This document shows, piece after piece, positions 33,648-41,706 of a DNA stretch of 64,000 nt. Every line of letters begins with the position of its first letter. Within the stretch, counting starts at the first letter, position 1. Below the pieces are notes generated by a model. That model worked only from the letters and a program-made list of their open reading frames with translations. It ran no database searches and was not told the origin of the DNA. The DNA lies in NCBI GenBank assembly GCA_902760865.1, contig CACWID010000003.1:1-64000 (forward strand). The letters run 5' to 3'. Source of the stretch: an uncultured Bacteroidales bacterium. GTDB taxonomy: Bacteria > Bacteroidota > Bacteroidia > Bacteroidales > Muribaculaceae. The translations under genes and the position numbers were made by a program.

Positions 33648-34943
33648 TCATTTCAAAATATATGAGAAATATTTGCCGAGCAAATGGTTTAGCGGCAAGT
33701 CGCCTCGTCCATACCGTTCGGCATCAAGTCTCAAGATGCGTTCTTTGACAGGCTCGCCCTCATAAGTCGCCGTGATATAATACTCCTGATTCTCTTGCTC
33801 TATCTTAACATCAGTAAATAACTTGGAAAAGTCTGTTGCGTCAGCAAAAGAACAGATGGAATAACTGGGGCGCTTGGCACCTGGAATGTCTTCTTGAAGA
33901 ACACCTTTCTGTACCAAATCCTGGATGTCACGAATAGCAGTGTCCCGTGAACACTTGTTCAGTTCGGCCCAACTTTTGGATGTAATCTTGGCCTCATGGC
34001 CATCAAGGAACAGATTGAGTGTTCTGGTCTGTCGTTCCGACATAGGGATGCTGGCAGCATGTACCCAGAAAAAACTCTTGTTGAGCACCGTGGTCACAAT
34101 TGAACCGGCATCCTTGAGAGCTTGCAAAAGCGCTTTCAGGTACCACACCAGCCATTCGGTAATGTCGCCATCACCATGTTGCGTCCGTTCCAGTGTCCCA
34201 TAATAATGATTCTTGTCACGGTTGATGGCTGAGGAGATATTATAAAAGCGGAATCGGCTCCTGTCGCCTCGCGCCAAGTACATATCTGCTAAAATACGCG
34301 CCAAACGACCATTACCGTCCTCAAATGGGTGAATGGAGACAAACCACAGGTGCAGAATAGCTGAACGTATCACAGGTGACAATGGCACGTCGGCATTGAA
34401 CCAATTAAGAAAACAAGCCATTTCTTCTTCGACACGACTTGGTGAAGGAGCAATATAATGAATGCGTTCTCGACCGAGGTAACCAGAAACGATATGTTCT
34501 TCGTGGGTGCGATATTTTCCTACCTCAATCGTCGACCCCTCGCTATTTCCCGTCGGGAAAAATGCAGACTGCCAAGCACACAGTTTCTCTTTGGTCATCG
34601 TCTGGTCATAATGCTCCATGGCGTCAATCATAACAGCAACGACTCCATCAATATAATGTGACGGAGCTGACTGCTTCACGCTTTCAATGCCCAAGCGACG
34701 AGCTATAGATGACCGAACCTGATCGGCATTAAGGCTTATTCCCTCAATCTCGGAAGAAAAAACCACATCACGCGTGAGATTTTCGGCCATTGCATGAAGT
34801 TTGTCCTCAAATCCAAGTCCAATTAAGCGCCCGAACAGTTTGCCCTGTTCACGTGTCACCTCGTCAAGCAACAAGGCTACAGCCTTCTCGTCCCAACGGA
34901 ACTCAGTCCAATTCTTATGCTCATGTATATACATATTCTTCAT
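33648..34943 (-). CDS. Fic-family AMPylase-like protein with N-terminal DUF4172 and C-terminal winged helix
   Basis: A 431-residue Fic protein. The N-terminal DUF4172-type region contains the inhibitory motif SSEIEG (63-68, fitting S/TxxxE-G/N), so this is a self-inhibited class II Fic. The Fic core is HPFEDGNGRLAR (205-216), intact for transferring AMP or another nucleotide to a protein hydroxyl. After about residue 300 comes a winged-helix-like region (RQTRTLNLFLDGHEAKITSK, then SRDTAIRDIQDLVQKGVL) suited to DNA binding. A 15-base inverted repeat brackets its promoter, suggesting autoregulation. Confidence 0.92.
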   Translation of the reverse strand: MKNMYIHEHKNWTEFRWDEKAVALLLDEVTREQGKLFGRLIGLGFEDKLHAMAENLTRDVVFSSEIEGISLNADQVRSSIARRLGIESVKQSAPSHYIDGVVAVMIDAMEHYDQTMTKEKLCAWQSAFFPTGNSEGSTIEVGKYRTHEEHIVSGYLGRERIHYIAPSPSRVEEEMACFLNWFNADVPLSPVIRSAILHLWFVSIHPFEDGNGRLARILADMYLARGDRSRFRFYNISSAINRDKNHYYGTLERTQHGDGDITEWLVWYLKALLQALKDAGSIVTTVLNKSFFWVHAASIPMSERQTRTLNLFLDGHEAKITSKSWAELNKCSRDTAIRDIQDLVQKGVLQEDIPGAKRPSYSICSFADATDFSKLFTDVKIEQENQEYYITATYEGEPVKERILRLDAERYGRGDLPLNHLLGKYFSYILK

Positions 34944-34945
34944 GC

Positions 34946-35014
34946 TTTTGCGACATTATTAAAGCAAAAACGACGCAAATTCTGCGGCAAAATTAAAGAA
35001 ATAATGTCGCAAAA
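34946..35014. promoter_or_regulatory. fic promoter bracketed by a perfect 15-bp inverted repeat
   Basis: The arms TTTTGCGACATTATT (34946-34960) and its exact complement (35000-35014) are 39 bases apart. Between them on the minus strand lies TAATTTTG (34988-34995). The right arm covers the expected -33 region, and the left arm lies in the leader just before the ATG at 34943. Such spacing suits a repressor bound on both sides of the promoter. The remaining bases to 35158 show no gene. Confidence 0.6.
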
Positions 35015-35158
35015 ACAAGAAAACCATCAAAAAAATGGCATTGCAATCCACCCCTCATGGGGCGACTACTCTGGTAAGCCTTCTGTTTTCACCCCACAAC
35101 GAAAAAGGTGCACACACAGGCGGCGCAATCCGAATTGCTTTCTTCCGGGGAAAAGGAG

Positions 35159-36004
35159 CTAATCCTGTGGGACAAGCACAGCGCGAACTGGATACCCGTA
35201 CCAACGTTCGTCGCAGTTCCAGTACATGCTGCTCGAAGAGACAAACAAGTAGTCGGAGGACATGGCGCCATCAACTGTGCGCGACCAATAGCGGCCGCTC
35301 GCCCCGACGCCCAGAAACATCTCGCGATAGCGGATACCCGTGGCGGGCAAGAAGATAGTGTTACCGTTCGGGCCGGTTACCAACATGCCATTCACGTCAT
35401 TCCTCTGAGTCCATTGCCTTGTACAAGAATTGATCAGCTCCTGGATTTGCTCAGACGACGGCGTACGTGCACCCGAACCCCAGTTGACCGTGGCGGCATC
35501 GTCTTCGGGGTCCAACTCGGTTCTGTCGTCAGGGATGCCCATGTAGGCTTGACTGCTATAGCAGTATTTCGAGTAGCCCCAATGAGTCCAACCGGATTCA
35601 TCCCAGGATTCCCACCACTTGTAAGTGTACAAATCGTAGAAATCCTTGGGCTCCGTCTCGCCCCAAGCAAAGTAGTCGCCGTAGTCCTCGGGGCTGCTGG
35701 CGCCGATGTTGCGCGTCGCCCAGAGCGTGCCGCTGGGCAACCCTAAGTCAACCCAGTCGCCCTCTTCAGAACCGCCCAGGATGATGTCGATAATAGCGTT
35801 GATGTCGGCAATGTTGATTTCATGGTCGCCATTCACGTCGGCAGCTGTGATAAAGTCGGTCCCATCCAAGATGATGTCGATGACAGCGTTGATGTCGGCG
35901 ATGTTAATTTCATGGTCACCATTGACGTCACCGGTTTGCTGTGCATAGCCATTGAAGGTCAAGGTCAATAATAGTGATAAGGTTAGAATAATCGTTTTTT
36001 TCAT
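35159..36004 (-). CDS. Secreted FISUMP-domain protein with N-terminal dockerin-like repeats
   Basis: A 281-residue exported protein: signal peptide (to about 21), two nearly identical dockerin-like loops (DVNGDHEINIADINA at 26-40 and 56-70), then a FISUMP domain (Fibrobacter succinogenes major paralogous domain) starting WVDLGLPSGTLWATRNIG and ending GYPVRAVLVPQD. FISUMP domains resemble the FGE-type C-lectin fold and are common on Bacteroidota surface proteins. Having dockerin-like loops at the N-terminus is the reverse of the three other genes here. A -7 box (TACCTTTG, minus strand) is at 36027-36034. Confidence 0.85.
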   Translation of the reverse strand: MKKTIILTLSLLLTLTFNGYAQQTGDVNGDHEINIADINAVIDIILDGTDFITAADVNGDHEINIADINAIIDIILGGSEEGDWVDLGLPSGTLWATRNIGASSPEDYGDYFAWGETEPKDFYDLYTYKWWESWDESGWTHWGYSKYCYSSQAYMGIPDDRTELDPEDDAATVNWGSGARTPSSEQIQELINSCTRQWTQRNDVNGMLVTGPNGNTIFLPATGIRYREMFLGVGASGRYWSRTVDGAMSSDYLFVSSSSMYWNCDERWYGYPVRAVLVPQD

Positions 36005-36026
36005 TTCAGCTGAAAATTTATTTTTG

Positions 36027-36075
36027 CAAAGGTAGTGTTTTTCTTGGGATAAACAAGAGAAATGTAGTATCTTTG
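36027..36075. promoter_or_regulatory. Divergent promoters for the FISUMP and HsdR-N genes
   Basis: The minus-strand -7 box TACCTTTG (36027-36034) serves the FISUMP gene. The plus-strand TATCTTTG (36068-36075), with CTTG at 36043-36046 as a poor -33, serves the HsdR-N gene at 36097. A 12-base palindrome (36004-36015) straddles the FISUMP start. Confidence 0.55.
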
Positions 36076-36096
36076 TGCATATAAATTGAGATAGCG

Positions 36097-36561
36097 ATGG
36101 TGGAACTTAATTTACCCGAATACAGCTTTAAGGTGAAAAAGACCGAGGGCGGCTCCTGGGCTATCTGGGACCGGCTGAGGGACCGCTGGGTGGCGCTGAC
36201 GCCCGAGGAATGGGTGCGTCAGCACTTTGTCGAATGGCTCATCACCGAAAAGCATTTTCCCGCTGCACTCATGGGCAACGAGGTGTCGCTGACGCAGAAC
36301 GGTATCGCCCGCCGTTGCGACACCGTTGTCGCCGACCGCACGGGTAACCCGCTGGTCATCATCGAATACAAAGCACCACACATCAATGTCACGCAGAAGG
36401 TATTTGACCAGATCGTGCGCTATAACATGGTGCTGCGCGCCCGCTACCTGATGGTGAGCAACGGCCTGGAGCACTACTGCTGCCAGATCGACTACGAAAA
36501 CAGCAGCTATCGATTTCTGGAAGAGATTCCGTGTTATGAGTCGCTAGTCGATATTCTCTAG
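36097..36561 (+). CDS. Solo HsdR N-terminal-type nuclease domain protein
   Basis: A 154-residue protein consisting only of the type I restriction HsdR N-terminal nuclease fold. The PD-(D/E)xK site reads ARRCDTVVAD (Asp75) and LVIIEYKAP (Glu90, Lys92), with Gln105 in FDQIVRYN, so it looks catalytically complete. No helicase, HsdM or HsdS follows. Such solo forms are widespread in Bacteroidales and, from memory of Bacteroides gene order, often adjoin holA; here three accessory genes separate the two. Function unknown; a repair or nuclease role is inferred. Confidence 0.85.
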   Translation: MVELNLPEYSFKVKKTEGGSWAIWDRLRDRWVALTPEEWVRQHFVEWLITEKHFPAALMGNEVSLTQNGIARRCDTVVADRTGNPLVIIEYKAPHINVTQKVFDQIVRYNMVLRARYLMVSNGLEHYCCQIDYENSSYRFLEEIPCYESLVDIL

Positions 36562-36583
36562 ACAACATTTTTAGACAAAAATG

Positions 36584-36614
36584 TTGAATATTCCGTAGAT
36601 TTACTATAACTTTG
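36584..36614 (+). promoter_or_regulatory. Promoter for the five-gene secreted cassette
   Basis: TAACTTTG at 36607-36614 with a GTTG -33-like box about 20 bases upstream (36583-36586). It lies 25 bases before the ATG at 36639. No further good -7 box is seen until pcrA, so the five genes are likely one transcript. Confidence 0.55.
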
Positions 36615-36638
36615 CGAATAGATAAACATTTTAGGCTT

Positions 36639-37184
36639 ATGAAAAATTTACTTTTAAGAATCACTATTGCAGCAAGTGTTGCGATGGTACTGTGTTTCAA
36701 TGCAATTAACGCTCATGCTGCAGTCCCCAGTGGTTACAAGACCATTGATTATCCTGGATTCACAGTAAGTATTCCTGATGAATTTGAGAAGTCTGAGGGT
36801 TGGAGCAGTGAAAGTCAAATGAGCTTTAACTCCAATGCCGTTAACGTGCGTGACGATGGTGAAGAGTACCTTTCCAGCGCCACCATCAGCGTGTATGAAA
36901 CGGAGACTGACATGGAGGACCTGAACCTGAACGAGGCAGCCCAGAACATGATGTGGTCGGCCAAGGCCATGGACGAGGCCTGTGACGAGCCCATCATCGA
37001 AGGCAATACTGTTATCATGCGCTCGACTATCGATACCGGTTACGGCCTCTTGGTCAGCTGGCGCTTCATTGTCATCAACGAGGACGGCCGGACTGCCGGC
37101 GGCACCATTTCCTACCATGAAGGGGATACCAAGGTCTATAAAGGTATCGTGATGCCGATTATCCAATCCATCCAGTTCAAGTGA
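36639..37184 (+). CDS. Exported PsbP/DcrB-like protein, first gene of an unknown cassette
   Basis: A 181-residue exported protein with signal peptide (cleavage near AHA-AVPSG, about residue 28). The mature part begins YKTIDYPGFTVSIPDEFEKS, a pattern of PsbP/DcrB/DUF1795-type folds, and ends with an IVMPIIQSIQFK strand as those do. I start at the ATG at 36639 (MKNLLLRI) 25 bases downstream of the -7 box; a TTG nine codons upstream is unlikely. The next gene begins one base after its stop. Function unknown; fold assignment is moderate. Confidence 0.72.
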   Translation: MKNLLLRITIAASVAMVLCFNAINAHAAVPSGYKTIDYPGFTVSIPDEFEKSEGWSSESQMSFNSNAVNVRDDGEEYLSSATISVYETETDMEDLNLNEAAQNMMWSAKAMDEACDEPIIEGNTVIMRSTIDTGYGLLVSWRFIVINEDGRTAGGTISYHEGDTKVYKGIVMPIIQSIQFK

Positions 37185-37185
37185 C

Positions 37186-38022
37186 ATGAAAGGACTATTG
37201 GCCATATTGGCGTTATGCTGCTGCCTGCAACTGAATGCCCAGGACATCAAGTTAGGCGACAGGTTTCTTGACAAAGAGACTGGCGTGACTTACACCGTGC
37301 GCGATGTGCGCATGGCTAAATACGTCTATATGACCGATGACACCGAGGACAACCTGTTGAGCCTGACTAAGGTTGATGGCAGCGAGGGCGAATACACCCT
37401 GGAACCCAGTCGCCAAGCCGATGACCCGCCCATTGCCGGTACAGAGTTCGGATGGCCAGTCAAGTACGCTGCCGATAAGGGCACACTCGACTTCTACACC
37501 CCGCAAGGCCGACTGATCTACACCTTGGAGGCAGTCAAGGTTGCCGAGCGTGAGGACTACCGCTTTGACGTGTCGTTCGGCACCGACAGCGAGGGCTACA
37601 TCGGGCGGATATTTGTCAAGGCCTACACACCTCAAAGCGACGAACCCGTTATGGAATATGAACGCGATCTTGTGGAGATGCTTGCCGAAGCGCCCAGCCC
37701 TGACGAAGCATCCGGTTGGGTGGACAATAAGACGGACATCAACTTTGACGGCATCCCCGACCTGATGGTTTTCATCGGCCGCAATTGTGTGGGGCGCGTT
37801 TCGGAGTACTATGCCGGCTTTGTGTGGAATGGCGAGGACAAATGCTTCGACATGGTTCTGGACTTTGACGAAATCAGCAATCCCGTCGTGCATCCCGAGA
37901 CAAAGACCATCACCAGTACCGCCCGCACCGATGCGGTGGAAATCACCACATGGACATATGCGTGGGTGGACGGACACCTTGAAATAATTGACGAAACAAC
38001 AGAAACCTTTGGCGATGACTAA
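37186..38022 (+). CDS. Exported protein with FG-GAP/XAC2610-like motif, second gene of the cassette
   Basis: A 278-residue exported protein with a short signal peptide (CCCLQLNAQ, cut near residue 19). The first half is unassigned beta-rich sequence. Around residues 180-225 the block DINFDGIPDLMVFIG followed by YYAGFVWNGEDKCFD resembles the calcium-loop motif of XAC2610-related and FG-GAP proteins, some of which inhibit lysozyme-like or peptidoglycan enzymes. Its stop overlaps the next gene's start by eight bases, so translation is coupled. Confidence 0.72.
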   Translation: MKGLLAILALCCCLQLNAQDIKLGDRFLDKETGVTYTVRDVRMAKYVYMTDDTEDNLLSLTKVDGSEGEYTLEPSRQADDPPIAGTEFGWPVKYAADKGTLDFYTPQGRLIYTLEAVKVAEREDYRFDVSFGTDSEGYIGRIFVKAYTPQSDEPVMEYERDLVEMLAEAPSPDEASGWVDNKTDINFDGIPDLMVFIGRNCVGRVSEYYAGFVWNGEDKCFDMVLDFDEISNPVVHPETKTITSTARTDAVEITTWTYAWVDGHLEIIDETTETFGDD

Positions 38023-39463
38023 AAAACTATTACTTACCTTAATTTGTGCCTGCAGTATTCTTCCTATGACGGCAGGCAGCGGCCCCGACAAGAACGACGG
38101 GTCCACTCTCCCACCCATGTTTCTGCTCGGCAACAATGGCGGCATGAAGCAGATGGTTTATTGGTGCTACATTGAAGAGCCCCAGCTGGACGAAGAATAT
38201 CCCGAATACTATAAAGAAGCGCATCAGGCATGGGAAATTCAGGAACAGTTTCGCCGCAATGCATCCAAGTACACCAAACTGATAGTTGACGGTACCCAGA
38301 CACGAGATGTGAAATATGTGGATGAGATTATGCTCAACCCTGACGGCGAGCAGATATTCCCGGGCGAATTGCACAGCAGGCCCCAAATCCCATCGGCCGG
38401 TGCCCGATTCGCCCTCCAGGGCGAGCCCAAAATGAATATGGACGAAGTGCCTGGCAGCGTTGTCGTTACCGACAGCTATCTCGCCAGCCACAAACTGCTC
38501 AAGATTCAACCTGCATCGACCGATGAGGAAGTGCCGCTACCAGCTGCCGTCATCAAGAAGATGGAAGAAAAATACGGCATGCAGGCCACGCAGTCCAAGA
38601 AAGTCTATATCATCGGTGACCGATACACCTATGGCGTGATGCAATTTGAGGGCGAATACAAGAACAGTACAAGAAAGAGGTATAATCAAGACGAGAAGTC
38701 GGCATTGGCGCTGGAAATCATCATCGATGGCGATAAAGTCTATTCCTATCCTGTCGAAGGGTGGTATGATCCCGAATTTGGCTGCACCTGGAATGCCGAT
38801 GACGGCGGCGAATACTTCCCCAGCAACATCGTGGCTGCATTTGAAGGTCCTCAAGGAGTAGAGTTTTGCTATCTCCATTGGGCTCCCGAGAGTGCCACCA
38901 CCGGCATCATGACCCTCAGTAACGGCAAACTCGACCGCCAGGAATATGCCGTTTACCATTCCCTGATCGACGAGCAGATTCCCGTGTGGAAGAAGGACAT
39001 CGAGGAGATGAAAAGGATCTATCTTGACGACGACCCCGGCGAACATGAGTTCGTGAATCTTACCAAGTGGGCCCATGTATTTATCGACTATGAGGGTGAG
39101 CAGATCTGGATTAGCGACGAGGCAGAGGAAAACGGCGCATTCTTCAGCCGCGAGGACGGCAAACTCAAGCTCGTCGGCACCGTGAGAGCCAGTCTCAAGC
39201 CCTCGTTCCCCCAAAGCAGTGACGGCAACAACTACCTAGTGATTTCAGGTCCTGCCGGAGGACCGTCCTATTATACCGAAATCTTCAAGTTCAAGGGCGG
39301 CAAGTTGATTGAAAGTTTCAATTGCCTGGAGGTTTACGGAGAACTTGACGGAGGCGCCCTTAATGGCAAGGAAATCAACACTGAGCAAGCAAAGGCTTAC
39401 ATGAAGGCAGTTCCTGAAACCTATGAGCCCTTCATCTACTGGAATGAAATCAACAACGAATAA
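38015..39463 (+). CDS. Large exported protein of unknown function, third gene of the cassette
   Basis: A 482-residue exported protein starting MTKKLLLTLICACSIL. No family is recognised. It has an acidic, mixed alpha/beta composition, with a Tyr-rich early region (MVYWCYIEEPQLDEEYPEYY) and several DG/GG turns (DADGG-like NADDGGEYFP; SGPAGGPSYYTEIFKFKGGK). I choose the ATG at 38015 because the predicted signal peptide begins there. It overlaps the gene before it and lies ten bases ahead of the next one. Its size and position make it the likely core component. Confidence 0.7.
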   Translation: MTKKLLLTLICACSILPMTAGSGPDKNDGSTLPPMFLLGNNGGMKQMVYWCYIEEPQLDEEYPEYYKEAHQAWEIQEQFRRNASKYTKLIVDGTQTRDVKYVDEIMLNPDGEQIFPGELHSRPQIPSAGARFALQGEPKMNMDEVPGSVVVTDSYLASHKLLKIQPASTDEEVPLPAAVIKKMEEKYGMQATQSKKVYIIGDRYTYGVMQFEGEYKNSTRKRYNQDEKSALALEIIIDGDKVYSYPVEGWYDPEFGCTWNADDGGEYFPSNIVAAFEGPQGVEFCYLHWAPESATTGIMTLSNGKLDRQEYAVYHSLIDEQIPVWKKDIEEMKRIYLDDDPGEHEFVNLTKWAHVFIDYEGEQIWISDEAEENGAFFSREDGKLKLVGTVRASLKPSFPQSSDGNNYLVISGPAGGPSYYTEIFKFKGGKLIESFNCLEVYGELDGGALNGKEINTEQAKAYMKAVPETYEPFIYWNEINNE

Positions 39464-39473
39464 TCATCAAGCG

Positions 39474-40676
39474 ATGAGAAAGGCAATCACATTATTGATA
39501 TCATGTTGGGTGCTGGCATTCAGTGCCAATTGCATGGGGGCCGACGTCCTGCCGCTCAAGGCCATCGATGGCAAATGGATGAGCAAGCCCATCCCCGTAA
39601 ACAGTAGCGGTGGAACGGTCGACGTGATGACGCTGATGAAGGCATTTCACGCCGTTTGGCCCACCGCAAGCGTTCAGGCGATTATCGATGCGGCAGGCAA
39701 CAACAGCTATTATCAGCATGATGAATCGACCATGCCACCCGGTTGCCATGGTATTGTGTTTGTGGACTGTGAGGACTTCGGCTGGGCCTATTTCCATCAC
39801 ATGGAAGGAGCGACCCAGGACGTAGAGGCGCGCGTCTATCTCTGCGATAACGGGTGTGCATACTTCGTCATTAGTTTCGCTGAAGCCGGCGGCGAGGTCC
39901 AGCCTTTTTGCTGCTTCTACTACTACGACCCCGCGAGTCAGGTCATGAGGCCTGAAGACACCCCCTTCCATAACCTTCCGCGCAAATGGGCAAATTCCAC
40001 ATTACACTATTATCTAGGATTTGAATATGACCAGACCATCATCGTGGAAGAAACGTCACCTGCCGGAGAAAACTGGTACCACAAATATGTATTTACCGGC
40101 ATGGCCCATGTGTATGACCACTCCAGCGCAGAGGCCTATGAAGACATGGACGAGACGGATATCGAGGTCAGACTGCCCGACGATGCCGAGTTGAAAGACC
40201 AGGACGATAACAGAGAACTGTTTGTAAACGTCGACGGCGTGGGCTCAGAGAACGGCCAGTGGTCGGTGTGGCTGCGTGACAAGGGCACGGGCCTCGTGAC
40301 CTACCTCTTTGCCACCGAGAATACCGCCGAACCACGCTGGGAGCAGATGCAAGACGGCAACGGCATCAAGGTCTCGATTGACCAGATTGCCGCCGGTGAC
40401 TGCAACACCGCCAACTTCATTCCATGGGATGCCGACAAAATCTTTGTCGAGGGTTGTCCCGACGGGCGCAACGTCTGGTCCTATATCATTGACATCAAGA
40501 CCAGAGAAGCCATCCAGCTGCCCACTAATGAAGGGCTGGTTGCCATGGATACCGGGAAACAGGAAATCCACATGAGCAACTACCTTTATCATTCCGAAGG
40601 AGGCCGATACTCGGTAGAGCGCGTCTACACCATCGACGGCCGATATACCGGCAAGGAATACCGAATTGCTGATTAA
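39474..40676 (+). CDS. Exported Cys-containing protein of unknown function, fourth gene of the cassette
   Basis: A 400-residue exported protein with signal peptide (ISCWVLAFSANCMGAD, cut near residue 23). The mature part has several cysteines (PPGCHGIVFVDCEDFGWA, CFYYYDPASQ) that could form disulfides, and an acidic centre (MDETDIEVRLPDDAELKDQD). No family recognised. The C-terminus (VYTIDGRYTGKEYRIAD) is strand-rich. Start: ATG at 39474, ten bases after the preceding stop. Same strand and likely the same transcript as its neighbours. Confidence 0.7.
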   Translation: MRKAITLLISCWVLAFSANCMGADVLPLKAIDGKWMSKPIPVNSSGGTVDVMTLMKAFHAVWPTASVQAIIDAAGNNSYYQHDESTMPPGCHGIVFVDCEDFGWAYFHHMEGATQDVEARVYLCDNGCAYFVISFAEAGGEVQPFCCFYYYDPASQVMRPEDTPFHNLPRKWANSTLHYYLGFEYDQTIIVEETSPAGENWYHKYVFTGMAHVYDHSSAEAYEDMDETDIEVRLPDDAELKDQDDNRELFVNVDGVGSENGQWSVWLRDKGTGLVTYLFATENTAEPRWEQMQDGNGIKVSIDQIAAGDCNTANFIPWDADKIFVEGCPDGRNVWSYIIDIKTREAIQLPTNEGLVAMDTGKQEIHMSNYLYHSEGGRYSVERVYTIDGRYTGKEYRIAD

Positions 40677-40707
40677 CAAAGAATTAACACAACATAATCA
40701 TCATCTC

Positions 40708-41649
40708 ATGAGAAGAATTGCAATCATCATACTGATGCTCAGCGCCTTCATCGCAAGGGCACAGTTCATCGAGAACGGCAGCATGTGGTACAACGGCGCA
40801 CTCGTTTATACTGCCACCCTGCATCAAGGGGGAAATGTGATCCTAGGCTCTACAGTAGAGGGCGAGGAACTCGAATTCATGCTGGTTCCTGTAAAAGGCG
40901 AACCCGGCACTTACACCATCGCCCAGGGGCCCAACGACGCGATGATGGTGGAAGAGGTAGGACACACCGTCCGCGTTATCCAGCAAGAGGATCTGAATAT
41001 TCTCTGCTTCTATGACGCAAAAGACGCCCTGTACAAATTGATGACCTGCACCAGGGAAGAGGACAACCAGAAACTCAATGTAGAGACCTGGATGACGCTT
41101 ATCAGGGGCGACTACACCATGGACGACGGCACCCGTGTGTCCATCGACTGGAACAAGGCCCTCGTGGGTGGGACCTATGTGCCTATCGAGGCCATGACCT
41201 TTAACGGCCACACGACAGGCATCCTCAACATCGACGGTGACGGCACTCCTTTAAACGGTCCTATGGAAGTGCAGCTCATCACGGACGGCCTGTGCCTGTA
41301 TCCGGTGGGGTTTGATGAGTACGAATTTCCGCACCGATTGCTTATTGACAGCATCACCCTCACCAGTTCCAAATCCAACTACGGCTGCTATGACTTCGTG
41401 TGCAACACCTTGCTCCACGGCAGCGAACTGAACTACTACGACAAGCCGACGCTGCGCCTGATGCGCAATTTCATCCTTGCTCGTCGCGGCTATGTATTCC
41501 AGTCCAAGGACCTGAAGGAATACTTCAGCAAGGAGCCGTGGTACAAGCCTGCCGACAGCAATGACGATATCAAGCTCTCACTGCTCGAGCAGCTGAACAT
41601 CGAGTTAATCAAATACAGGGAAGCCACTATCGATGATATAGCTTTTTAG
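40708..41649 (+). CDS. Exported YARHG-domain protein, fifth gene of the cassette
   Basis: A 313-residue exported protein with signal peptide (MLSAFIARA-QF, cut near residue 18). The C-terminal 60 residues form a YARHG domain (LRLMRNFILARRGYVFQSKD, then LKEYFSKEPWYKP), an extracellular domain of unknown role found in secreted bacterial proteins, possibly peptidoglycan-linked. The N-terminal half is beta-rich and unassigned. Start: ATG at 40708, 31 bases after the previous stop. It ends the cassette, before pcrA's own promoter. Confidence 0.78.
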   Translation: MRRIAIIILMLSAFIARAQFIENGSMWYNGALVYTATLHQGGNVILGSTVEGEELEFMLVPVKGEPGTYTIAQGPNDAMMVEEVGHTVRVIQQEDLNILCFYDAKDALYKLMTCTREEDNQKLNVETWMTLIRGDYTMDDGTRVSIDWNKALVGGTYVPIEAMTFNGHTTGILNIDGDGTPLNGPMEVQLITDGLCLYPVGFDEYEFPHRLLIDSITLTSSKSNYGCYDFVCNTLLHGSELNYYDKPTLRLMRNFILARRGYVFQSKDLKEYFSKEPWYKPADSNDDIKLSLLEQLNIELIKYREATIDDIAF

Positions 41650-41693
41650 ATCATTCTGCACCCAGTAACCATAAAACACACCGAAAAAATTAG

Positions 41694-41701
41694 TATATTT
41701 G
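41694..41701 (+). promoter_or_regulatory. Promoter -7 box for pcrA, leaderless geometry
   Basis: TATATTTG ends five bases before the ATG at 41707, so transcription probably starts at the start codon. The -33 box is weak. Confidence 0.6.
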
Positions 41702-41706
41702 CATCC

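Noticed and set aside
33648-34943. Fic gene as half of a toxin-antitoxin pair
   Set aside because: The inhibitory motif is inside the Fic protein itself and no small antitoxin gene lies beside it.
36097-36561. Remnant of a type I restriction system
   Set aside because: The nuclease residues are intact, the gene has its own promoter and no fragments of HsdR helicase, HsdM or HsdS follow; it looks like a stand-alone family rather than a ruin.
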